The position numbers and the translations under genes were made by a program. Positions 21,387 to 32,700 of a DNA stretch of 64,000 nucleotides are shown piece after piece; the first letter of the stretch is position 1, and every line of letters starts with the position of its first letter. The stretch is from the NCBI GenBank assembly GCA_019188255.1, contig JAETXT010000014.1:930001-994000 (forward strand), written 5' to 3'. This stretch comes from Verticillium longisporum. Its lineage: Eukaryota > Ascomycota > Sordariomycetes > Glomerellales > Plectosphaerellaceae. A model generated the notes under the pieces. The model was not told where the DNA came from and did no database searches. It saw nothing but the letters and a program-made list of their open reading frames with translations.

Positions 21387-24300
21387 ATGGCGACCTCCCT
21401 AGCCGCGCAGCTCGCGCAAATCGCCGCCAGCTCCAAGTCGTCCCTCAACGTCAAGGCGCAAAAGGCGTCCCACTCCAAGTCTCTCATCTTCGAGCCCCGC
21501 GTCGCCGCCACCCAGAGCTTCCAGGCTCTCTACACAATATGCCTCGAGGGCTTCGAGGAGCTGTGCCAGCTCGACCCGCGCTTCCGCCCCTTTGCCCTGA
21601 CCCTCTTCAGCGAGCAGAGCCAGAGCGAGGACAGGACCCAGATGACGGCTGGCGAGAATGCAGAGCTCGACGCCAAGATTGAGGCCTTCCTGCGCCTCGC
21701 CGGCAGCCGCCTGCGTCTGATGCCTGCGATCAAGGCCGTCGAGTGGCTCATCAGGCGGTTCCAGTACGTGCTTGACCCTCCCCGATATCACAGCCTCCCG
21801 CTAACAACGAACGAGGATCCACGAGGACAACACAAAAGCCCTGCTGACGACCTTCCTCCCCTACCACTCCATACCCGCCTTCGTCACCCTGCTGTCCATC
21901 CTCCCCGCCAAGATACCCGCCGAATACCGCTTCCTGCACCCCTACATTCGCTCCCTGACGAGCCCGCCCCGCTCCGTCCTCGTCCACGAGGCCATCCAAA
22001 AGTCCGACTTCCTCTCGACCCTCTCCGAATACACCCTCGAGGCCTGCCGCCACCAGCAGCAGTACCCCACCCTCGTCTCCTTCTGGGGCGGCCTCATGAC
22101 CGAGGCCGTCAACGGCCTGCTCGAGAACGCCCGCTCCGGCCGCCACGCCGTCCAGAAGGACAACGACCAGGCCCTGCTCCAGCGCCTCGGCCCCGTCTTT
22201 GGCGAGGCCCTGCTCATGAAGAAGGTGCCCAGCATGCAGATCGCCACCTACATGGCCATCTCCGTCTTTGCCGCCAAGGGCCACTTTGACGACGGCGTCC
22301 TGTCCGCCTTTATGGAGCAGATTGTCCACGGCTGGAGCCACGAGACGGCCCGCCCCGGCCTCGTCTGCCTCTCCATCCTCGCCCAGCACCGCTCCGCCAA
22401 GCAAATGTCCGGCAAGGTCACAAAGGCCCTCATGAAGGTCCCCGACCTCGGCGCCGTCCTCGTCGATATCGGCCGCCAGCAGAGGGCCGACAAGCTGACC
22501 AACGGCCTCTGCATCGCCCTCGTCGAGCGCCTCTGCAAAAAGGGCGACGACCGCGGCCTGCCTGTCATCCGCGCCGTCCTCACCGGCCAGGTCCTGCAGG
22601 AGAAGCAGATTGCCGTCGTCTTCAAGTCCCTCGTCCTCGCGGCCCACCGCCTCAACGACGAGATCGACCCCGAGGGCCAGGTCCGCAAGGAGCTCGGCTC
22701 GACCCTGATCGACCTCTCCCGCCACACGGGCGACTCGAGCGACATAATCCAGAGCGTCATCCAGGAGGGCGACCTCGACGTCGAGGCGCTCGAGATGAAG
22801 CTCGACGTCTCCATACGGCAGCAAAAGGTGCTGCAGGCACCAGAGGACGTCGACATGACGGGCACCAGGCCCGCCAAGGCCCTGAAGCTCGACCTCCACG
22901 CCGCCCTCGAGCGGCACGCGGCCACGCAGGAGGCGGCCCCTCTGCCCTCGTGCCTCTCCGCCAGCCCCGGCGACGTGTACGACGAGTTCAGCCAGCTGTT
23001 CCTTCAGATTGTGGCGCAGAGCTCCGAGGAGCCCGCCCTCCTGACTACGTTTACCCAACTCCCGACCCTCCACCGCCAAGAGGCTGCCACGGATTGCACC
23101 TACGCCGCCTTTTTCATTCGCATCTGGTGCGGCCCCTACCCCACGCTGGCTCGTGCTGCTGCTCTGGACGCCGTCAAGCAGGGCTTCCAAGCCGGCAACG
23201 CCGCCGACACCGACTTCCAGGCCATCATTCCCTTTTGCCTCGTGGCCCTCCTCGACTCGTCGAGAAAGGTGCGCCGCGCCGCTGCTGATCTCCTCATCCA
23301 GGTCAAGGCCATGTCCCCCGCGGCCCCCGCCAAGGGCAAGAAGCTGCAGGCCTGGGGAGGCAACGGCCTCTACCCGGACGGCATCAAGGTCCAGGCCATG
23401 GAGCCCGAAGTCGTCTCGAAGCTGCTCAACGACGTCCTGCTGCCGAGCCTCGAGGAGTGCATCATGCACGAGGACTTTATCAGCACCCTCCTCCACGCCA
23501 GCCTCGACAGCAGCGCCAAGAAGACCGACGACAAGAAGGCGCTGTCGCAGTCGACGAGGCAGTCCATTTTCGCGTCCCTGGCGAGCCACCTCGTCGCGTC
23601 GCCCCTACTCAGGGTCAAGTCCAGCCTTCTCGCGCTGCTCAACCAGATCAAGGGCGTGTCGTCCGTGTCGAGGACCAAGGTCCTGCTGCCGGCGTTCCGC
23701 TGGTGGGCTGCCCTCACCGCCGAGGAGGCGACGGTGCTGTGCCAGAACGAGCAGGTCGACCCGTTTGCGCTCCACCAGCGGTTTGCCGAGACGGTGGTGG
23801 CCAACGACCAGGGCGGCCTCGAATTCCTGCTGTCCATCATCCAGGACCCGGCCTCCGAGCGCCGCCCGGAGCTGGTGCGGTCGAGCTTTGCCCGCCTGCG
23901 CGCCATGTGGGCCGCCATGAAGTCGGATACCAAGTCGGACGTCTCGCGCACCATGCTCGACATTTACCAGAACCGTCGCAACACGGGCGACGAGCAGCAG
24001 CAGCAGCAGAGTGTGGTCGCCGACGAGGCGGCCGATCTCCTCAAGAACGTCGACCTGACGACGGACATTCTCGCGCACTCGCTGTCCGCCATCCAGGCCC
24101 AGACGCGCGCCGTCACCGAGGCGCCGCCGAACAAGCGCCGCAGGACCAGCACCGAGGCGAACCGTGGCTCGCAGGTCTACACGCCGGCCGAGCTCAACAA
24201 GACGCTGCGCGACGTCACCTTCGTCCTGCAGCTCGTCGAGGGCTCCGACCCCAAGGCACACCCCGAGCTGCTGCACAGCCTCTTCGACACGCTCTCGGAG

Positions 24301-26926
24301 CTGCAGCGCTTTGGCGTCGTCGTCGGCTCCGAGTTGGGCTACCTGCAAAACCTCGTGCTCACGAGCCTCATCGCCATGGTGCCTGCCTACAAGACGGACA
24401 AGAAGCTCAAGATTGACAGCTCGGGCGGCCACGGCGACCTCCTGGCCAACTGCCTCCAAAAGTCCACGAGCCCCATTGTGCAGAATTCGGCCCTGCTCCT
24501 CATCGCCAGCCTGGCGACGGCGGCGCCCGACGTTGTGCTGCACAGCATCATGCCCATCTTCACCTTTATGGGCGCCTCGGTCCTGCGCCAGAACGACGAC
24601 TACTCGGCCCATGTCGTCAACCAGACGATCAAGGAGGTCGTGCCCCCGCTCATGGAGTCGCTGAAGAAGGGCAAGAGGAACCCCATCGCCGGCGCGACGG
24701 AGCTCCTCGTCAGCTTTGTCACGGCCTACGAGCACATTCCCTCGCACCGCAAGCAGGATCTCTTCGTCTCGCTCGTCGACACGCTCGGCCCCGAGGAGTT
24801 CCTGTTCGCGCTCCTCGCCATGCTCGTCGACAAGTACGGCTCCGGCCCGAGCATCGCGTCCTTCGCCGCCGACCTGCTGGCCGTCTACAACGCCGAGGTG
24901 CAGCTGCACACGCTCGCCAAGCTCCTCGATCTCATCAGCGACATCTTCAAGCCGCGACCGGCGCTGTCGGCTACGCTCCTGGGCGTCGGCGACGAGCTGG
25001 CCGAGCGAGACGTCAACACGGTGGCTCTCCAGCAGCTCTCCGTGTTCCCCTCGCTGCTGTCTGGCCGCAAGCTGCGCAAGGAGATTGGCATTCTGACGGA
25101 GCGTGACGACATGGAGACGTCCAAGATGCGCGAGCTGTACGCGACGCTGCTCAAGGACACGCTGGCGCTGGCCGAGACGGTCAAGCCCACGCGGGCACTG
25201 CACGAGTGCTGCGGCTCGGCGCTGGCGAACCTGCTCAACCTCTTGTCGATCGGCGAGTTCATCAAGGCTGTGGAGAACCTCATGGACAAGACGGAGATTG
25301 ACCTGCGGCGCAGGTGCTGCGGGCGCTCGAGGTGCGCGTCGAGCAGGAGGGCACGGCGGACGCGACATCACGGGCGGCGCTGCTGGGCTTCCTGCCGCAG
25401 CTGACGGCGGCCATTCGCGACACGGACGATCTCAAGTACAAGCACACGGCGGTGGCGTGCGTGGACAAGATTGCGGAGAAGTACGGCAAGAAGGACCTCG
25501 AGGCTGTGGCGGCGGCGGCGGCGACCATTGCCGGGCCCTCGTGCCTCGGCCAGCCGGACACGCAACTGCGCGTCATGGCGCTGCTCTGCCTGGCGTCCCT
25601 CGTGGACGTGCTCCAGGATGGCATCCTGCCGGTGCTCGCGCTGGCGGTTCCGCAGGCGATTCTGTATATCCGTCAGAGCCTCGAGGCGGAGGACGGCGAC
25701 GAGCAGAGCAGCGACCTGCACAACGCGGGCTACTCGTTCATCACGGCGCTGGCACAGCACCTGCCGTACATGGTGACCGGGGCGTATCTCGACCAAGTGC
25801 TCCTGGCGTCCAACGCGTCGGCGGAAGCGGACCTCGACGACGACGCCAGCGACAGCCGGCTCAACTGCGTCCGCTTCCTGGCGCGCAAGGGGGGGCCCAA
25901 GGTTTTCTTCGCGGGTCTCGAGCGCAACTGGGAGGCGGCGCTCGCAGCTGGAAACGAGGTACGTCACTTTCACGGTGCAGCAGATGTCACATTATGGGAA
26001 GCTAACAGAGGGCAGGCCATCAGCGAATACGTCGACGTACTGGGCGTGGCTGTCGAGAGCCACCCCAAGTCGGTGATCGGCAAGAACGTCACGGTGCTCT
26101 CGACGATTCTCCTCAAGACGCTCGACCTCCGGCGACAGCAGCTGGACAAGGAAGCGGCGACACAGAGCCAGCTCGAGGCGCTCTCGACGTTGGAGGATGC
26201 CGTCAACGACGTGGCGCTCAAGATGGTGTACAAGCTCAACGACGCGGCGTTCCGACCCATCTTCACGCAGGTGATGGAGTGGTCGGGCCAGGTGAGCAAG
26301 TCAGACAAGGCAGGACGCACGAGGCGGCGACACAGCGTGTACGGGTTCCTGCAGGTCTTCTTCGAGAAGCTGCGTTCGATCGTGACGAGCTACTCGACGT
26401 ACATTGTCGAGGACGCCGTGGCGATCCTGGAGGGGGCGGACTTGGCGGACGCTGAGCAGAGGCAGCTGTGGTCGCGGGTGCTCGGCACGCTGGCTCAGTC
26501 GTTTGAGCACGACCAGGACGACTTTGGCAGGCGCCGGCGCACTTTGGCGGCGTCGCGGGGGTGCTCACGGGCCAGCTCACGCGGGCCGGCGGTTCCGACA
26601 AGCTGGATGTCGGGACGCACCTCATCCCGGCACTCATCGAGCTCGCGAACGCGGCGGACTCGGCGGACCACCAGAAGGAGCTCAACACGGCGGTGCTCAA
26701 GCACCTGCGGGACGAGCGGGCCGGCGTCAGGCTGGCGGCGGTCAAGTGCCAGCAGGCGCTCACGGACAAGCTGGGCGAGGAGTGGCTGTCGGCGCTGCCG
26801 GAGATGCTGCCGTACATCAGCGAGCTCCAGGACGATGACGACGAGGCCGTGGAGAGGGAGACGCACCGGTGGATCGTCAAGATTGAGGGTGTGCTGGGTG
26901 AGAGTCTCGACTCGATGCTGCAGTAA
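21387..26926 (+). CDS. UTP10: U3 snoRNP protein UTP10 (HEATR1/BP28 family)
   Basis: Large HEAT-repeat protein of the nucleolar t-UTP/UtpA complex, needed for pre-rRNA transcription and early 18S processing. The N-terminus (MATSLAAQLAQIAASS, then HSKSLIFEP and SRLRLMPAIKAVEWLIRRF) is diagnostic for UTP10. Exon 1 21387-21763, intron 21764-21815; exon 2 from 21816; a second intron is best placed at 25959-26015 (57 bp, in phase). Two -1 frame breaks occur: near 25311 (IDLRRQ/VLRALEVRV) and near 26523-26527 (DQDDFW/QAPAHFGG). With one base restored at each the coding length is exactly 1811 codons (1810 aa), the family size. The C-terminal BP28-like region and stop are intact. I treat the breaks as sequence errors since UTP10 is essential in yeast. 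Confidence 0.93.
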
Positions 26927-27895
26927 GGAGGAGAAGAAGAAGAAGAAGCTAGAAGAGGCGCATGTACGTATGAGTACGAGTACCTATGATAGGAGGACGA
27001 GATGTGCCATGGCCATCTGCCTCCCTTGCTATTGGAATGCATTTACTTTGGAGTTCATCGCTGCTTCGTCTGTCTGCTATGAACGACTTGTCAGCATGAC
27101 TTGGCTGACTGTCTGATGGATCGTCACCAGGAAGCTCGCCGGTGAGGTTTCTCTCGTTTTCTTTTGCCCCTCCTGTGATTCACGAACAGACTTGGATCGG
27201 TGTTGCCGCATTTATCAACAGCAGCCATCGTCCTGCCTCCGTCTTTGGCAACTGCCTCCGTCTCACCTGCCTCTTCCTAAAGACCTGCAAGGCCAGGAAG
27301 GAGTTCCCGGATCGCGCCAGGGCCCTTGGATGGTCCGTGCTTCCGGATCCGGCACCTGCAAGATGCGCCCCGACACACCGGGTCGCTCCTGCCCCCTGTC
27401 GTCATCGGTCGTCAACTGTCAGGAGCGACCTCTGCCACAGCAATTATGTGATGGTGATCAGAACATGACTCTCCTCACACCTCAGAATACCATCCCAAAG
27501 CTCATCGAGATACAATGCACATCCATCATCACGAGGCCCAGAATTGCGCGAGAGATGACCAGGAAAAAAATCCTTCCTTGCTGACGCACAGCCCGCCATC
27601 CCGACCCATTATCGTGGCATCCGACAAGCACCGCTTCGGGGCCTTGGCCGGACCCCGGGTGCACCGGGGGCATTACTCATCGCACCCACCAAGCTCTCCC
27701 TAGGCCCCGAGAGGTATGGCTGTGACTCGGTCTGGCCCGCCCATGACATCAAGTGCCAGGGCACTTCAAAAAGAAAAGCATGAGGTCCGGTTCATATGGC
27801 TTCGGTCTTGCACTATGAAAGAGCCTCATCGTCTCGCCTTCCATTGCAGCCCCTTCTGCAAACCCACCAGTTGACATACAGCCGGAACAGTCACC
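26927..27895. promoter_or_regulatory. Intergenic between UTP10 and the NAD(P)H dehydrogenase
   Basis: About 970 bp, no supported gene. It begins with a GAAGAA-rich 3' UTR of UTP10 (26928-26957). The rest must contain the promoter and leader of the downstream gene; nothing specific is recognised. Confidence 0.5.
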
Positions 27896-29526
27896 ATGGC
27901 CTCGTCTCAGGCAGCCCGGAGCTACTGGAAGAGCGTCGGTCATTCTCACCTGCGGCGTGACGCTCTGGCCCTGGCCTCGACGACAAATTCAACATCGATA
28001 GCTCTTTCATCATCGCCCAAGACGAGTCCATCCACGCTGCGGCAGGCCACGACAGACTCCACACGACCGAGGGAAAGGGTTGTCATATTGGGTTCTGGGT
28101 GGGCAGGCTATGCCCTCGCTCGTGCCCTCGATCCTGCCAAGTACGAGCGCATCATCGTCTCGCCTCGCTCTCATTTCGTATTCACACCTCTCCTGGCCTC
28201 GACGTCTGTCGGCACCCTCGAGTTTCGCTCCATCCTCGAGCCCGTTCGCCGTCTCAAGCCCGACGCCTTCCACCAGGGATGGGCCGACGACATTGACTTT
28301 GCCCACAAGACACTCAAGGTCGAGACCAATGCCGATGCCGATGAGCTCTCCTCTCACACTCTGCCGCCGCCGCCCTCTTCATCCTCTCCTTCTGGCACGT
28401 CCCCTTCCGAGGTCACGATAGCCGCCTCAACGCCGACCATGACGGCCTCTGTCACGAAGCGCAAAGGGGAGGTCATCACCATTCCCTACGACAAACTCGT
28501 CGTCGCCGTAGGCTCCTACTCGCAGACCTTTGGCATCCCCGGCGTGCGCGAGCACGCCAACTTCCTGCGCGATGTCGGCGACGCTCGCTCCATCCGTCTG
28601 CGCGTCCTCCAGTGCTTTGAGCGCGCCGCCCTGCCCACCGCCACGACCGAGCAGCGCCGTGCGCTTCTCCACTTTGCCGTCGTCGGCGGAGGTCCCACGG
28701 GCATTGAATTCGCCGCTGAGCTGCATGACCTCATCTACGAGGACCTCGCCCGCCTCTACCCCCAGTTGATGCCCTCGGTGGCCATCACCGTCTATGACAT
28801 TGCGCCCAAGGTGTTGCCCATGTTCGACAAGCAGCTCGCCTCGTATGCCATTGACTTGTTCAAGCGCCAGGGCATCCGTGTCAAGACGGAACACCACCTC
28901 ACGCAGATTCGCCAGGATGACCAGTCCCCGCACGGCGCCCTCAAACTCTCGATCCAGGAAGAGCCCGGCGCAGAGGTCGGCGCCGGCCTCGTTGTCTGGA
29001 GCACCGGCCTCATGCCCAATCCGCTCGTACAGAAGATGGTCGCTCGTGAGCTGCGGCTTCCGGGATCAGGCGACAGCAGCACGCCCGAGACGTTTCATCT
29101 CCAGACGGGGCGCTCAGGTGGCCTCCTCACGGATGACCACCTCCGCCTGCGTCTCGATCAAGGCGACCGCACCCTGCCCGATGTCTTTGCCATGGGCGAC
29201 TGCGCCGTGATGGACCGCGAGGCCCTGCCCGCCACGGCCCAGGTCGCCTCCCAGCAGGCGGTGTACCTGGCCCGCACCCTCAACCGCCACGGCGACGACG
29301 TCTCGCGCGCGAAGCCTTTTGCGTGGCGCAACCTTGGAACCATGGCCTATCTCGGCAGCTGGCGTGCCATCCACCAGAGCTCGGCCGACGGGCTCCGGGG
29401 AGGTTGGCTAGGGTGCTCTGGAGGGGGGCGTACCTGACCATGAGCATGAGCGTGAGGAACAAGATCATGGTGCCGGTGCACTGGTTCATGACGTGGGTGT
29501 TTGGGCGGGACATTTCGCGATTCTAG
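27896..29526 (+). CDS. Alternative (type II) NAD(P)H:ubiquinone oxidoreductase
   Basis: Single-subunit FAD enzyme of the NDH-2/NDE family that passes electrons from NAD(P)H to ubiquinone at the inner mitochondrial membrane without pumping protons. Features: Ser/Thr/Arg-rich presequence (residues about 1-60); first Rossmann fold [10 protein letters not shown] (FAD); second [17 protein letters not shown] (NAD(P)H); DVFAMGDCA near the C-terminus; and a final hydrophobic/basic segment [18 protein letters not shown] typical of membrane anchoring. A Ser/Pro/Thr-rich insert (about residues 150-185) lies between the two folds. One -1 break occurs at 29397-29404 (a G4 run), separating ...SSADGLRG from [14 protein letters not shown]; one added base gives 543 aa. 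No intron. It is convergent with midasin, with 251 bp between stops. Whether it faces the matrix or the intermembrane space cannot be told. Confidence 0.88.
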
Positions 29527-29777
29527 GCCGAGGTGCCTTGTCAGTCGCGCAAAGAAAGCGAAAAAGAGAGAAACAGATGGATTACCGAGTACAGGTAGAG
29601 CGGCAAAGCGATTTTGTATCGAGTACAGCACGGAAGGGTTGGCCCAGGCGTTGGTTGATATGAACGGACATTTGTAACAAGACTTGTAACATATTTTTTC
29701 TAAAAGAACAAGACTCCGCCTGCTATACCGTAACGCCTCCCATGCATGTCTCTATCCATCTATATGCCCTACGCGCA

Positions 29778-32700
29778 TCACGCGTTGACCTCGGCAAACC
29801 ATGTTCTCAGCAGGCCGGCCAGCGCGTTCGGCAGCTCCTCGAGGTTGTGCACAATGAGGTAGTACTGAAAGGGGAACGTGTCGAGGTAGCGCTCAATGAC
29901 GACCTTGCTGTTGCCCATTTCGTCCTTGACAAACTTGGCCTCCTTGAGGTCCAGGACGCTGTCGCCGTCCTTGTGGCTCGTGTCGTCCATGACGATGAAG
30001 ACGATCATGATCCTCTCCTCCATGGCCTCGCGCAGCAGGCGGCGGATGGCATCGTGGGCCGACGACGGCGTCAGGCCGTCGGACAGCACGAGAGCCAGCT
30101 GCCAGAGGTCCTCGGCGCCGCGGGCCGGGTTGCGGGCGCGCGCGTCGCGGAAGCGGTCAATGGTGCGGCGCACGAGCATGGCGACGTCGGTGCGGTCCTG
30201 GTTGAAGCCGAAGCGCTGCAGGACGCGGGCGCCGGCGTCGTGCGAGGCGAAGGGCTCGTCGAGCGCGTGGGCGCCAAAGACGTCGGCGCCGAAGCCCAGC
30301 ACGCCGACCTGGCCGACCTCGAGCATGGTCAGCGCGCGCGACACCATGACGAGCGACTCGAGCGCCAGGCCGCCGGCCGCCGTCTCGCCCATGCTGCGGC
30401 TGTCGTCGACGCAGAGCAGGATCTGGTACGACCGCTTCGTCGGCACGGCGCGCCGCATCCAGATCTTGTCGCGCTTGTAGCTCGACGCGATGTACGGGAT
30501 GATCTTCTTGATGTTGAGCCGCTTGCCCGTGCGGAACGAGCCCGAGAGCTTGGTCGACTGCGACGGGTTGAGGATGAGCCGCAGCTGCGACGTCAGCGAC
30601 AGCGACAGCGCGTTCGTCTTGGTCTGGAAGCTCGTCCACAGCTGCATCGCCTCGTCAAAGTCGCGCAGCGGTCGCTCTGGCTCGCCCGTGAGGTGCGTCT
30701 CGGAGAGCTGCGCCGACGCCTCGTCGATGTTATGGTCTTCGTCCTCGTCCTCGTCCGCTTCCATCGTGGCGGCGTCCGCGTCTTCGGGCGTCTCCTCGCG
30801 GTCGAAGGCGCCCTGTCGTGTCTTGACCCCGGACCGCCCGTCGTCCCGTTCGGGGCCGTCCTTCTTGTCCTCGGGCTCATCCGTGTCCATCTCGTCGCCG
30901 GCCGCCTCGTCTTGCTGCTCGGGCTCTTGCTCGCTCTCCGGCATCACCCGGCTCGACGGGTCTTCTTTTCCTCGTCAATCGCCATGGCGTCGTCGATGGG
31001 CTGCACCTGATCGTCCGAGGCCGCACCGAGCGCTTGTGCGTCCGGCGCCGTCTCGTCGTCCTGCATGTGCTGGAACTCCTTGGCTGCCATGTCGTCGGCG
31101 TCCTGCTGCTGCTTGGCCTCGCCCTCTTCTTCCTTCTGCTCCGCCTCCTTGATCTCCGTCTGCTGTCGGTGCCATCGCTCGAGCGCGTCGCCGAGCTTCT
31201 TGAACGGATCCTGGCGTGGCTCCTCGCGCGCTGCCTCATCGTCCTGCTGCTCGGTGGGCTGCGCCTGGTCGTCCGAGCGCGAGACGGCGCCCTTCTTGCC
31301 GGCGTCGGCCTCTTGCTTGGCGGCGCCCTCGCCGGCATCCCCTTCGTCGCGCTGTGCTGCGCTGTCGTCGGGCTCGTTTTCGACGTCCATGCTGTCGGCG
31401 TTTTGATCCTGGCCGCCGCTCTTGACGTCGCTCGGCGCCGCATTCTCCGTATCGGCATTGGCCGTGTCCTGGTCGGCATCCTGCCGCTTGTCTTCCGGCT
31501 CGTTGGGCTGCTCAGGCTCGGCGTCGGGATCCTCGCCGTCCTGCTCCTCTTCGGCCTTGGGTTCGTCGTCAATCTCGTTGCCGCCCATGTCCATTTCTTC
31601 CTCGGGAGCCTCGTCTGCCTGTTCGGGGTCTTGGCCACGCTCGGGCTGCTGGTCCTCTTCCATGTCCGATTCGTGCTTCTCCGGCAGGTCAGGCAGATCG
31701 TCCTTTGGCTCGCCCGAGTCAGACATGTCGTCGAGGTCGTCGTCGTCCGATCCAGACTCCTCGTCCTTGAGGTCAAGCTCCATGTCATCGGGGAGCGCCA
31801 GGGCGTCCTCCTGCTGCACGTTTTGGTCCTGCTTGATGTCCTCCTGGAACTGCACGTCCTCCTGCTCGGCGGCAGGGTCGTCATCCTCGCCCTCGTCGCC
31901 CTGCTCCTCGCCGGGCTCCTCCATGTCGCCGCTCTCGTCGTTGGGCTGCGCATCCGCCGCCGCCGTCTGCTCGTCCTTCTGCTGGCCCTTGGCCTTCTCG
32001 CCCTGCTGCTCCTTCTCCGCCTCGTCTTCGTTTTCGCCGTCCCACATCTTCTCGTCCACCGCCGTCGGGTCGAGATCGTCGACCTCGCCCGCTTCCTCCT
32101 CCATGTCATTGTCGTCGCCATCCTCGTCTCCGTCATTCTTGTCATCGCCATTCTCCTCGTCTTCGGCACCGTCGACGCTTCCCATGTCACCTTCCATGTC
32201 CTCGTCCGCCATGTCGACGGCATCCTTCTCATCCTCCATCTCGCTGTTGCGCTCCTTGTTCGGCTCCTGCGCGAGCTCAGACAGGTCCTCGTCGGGCTGG
32301 ATATCCTTGCTGATATCCTCGGCGCCCTCGCCGTCGCCGAGACCGGTGCCAGACTCGAGCTTGCCCGCGTCGCCCTGCGTCTCGTCCGACTTCTCCTGCG
32401 GCGTGCAGAAGCCCTTGGCCGTGAGCTGCGAGAACGTGAGGCCGAGAAAGTGCGTCATGCGGCCCGTGGCGTCGTGCAGGTCGCGCAGCTGCGCCACGCT
32501 CTGCTGGCACGTCGCGGCGTACTGGTCGAGGATCGGGAGCACGGCGCCGAGCATCGACGTCGCCGCCGACCGCAGCGCCGGCGCGTCGAGGTCGAGGCCC
32601 TCGAGCGCGGACAGGCAGCGCCGGATGGCGTCGGTGACGCCGTTCATGTGCAGGCCCTTGAGCATGGCCGCCGAGGCGGCGCTCGCGTCGACGAGCCAGG

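Noticed and set aside
21751..23589. 612-codon minus-strand frame inside UTP10
   Set aside because: Antisense shadow; Leu/Glu/Gly/Val-rich translation without motifs, ending against the UTP10 intron.
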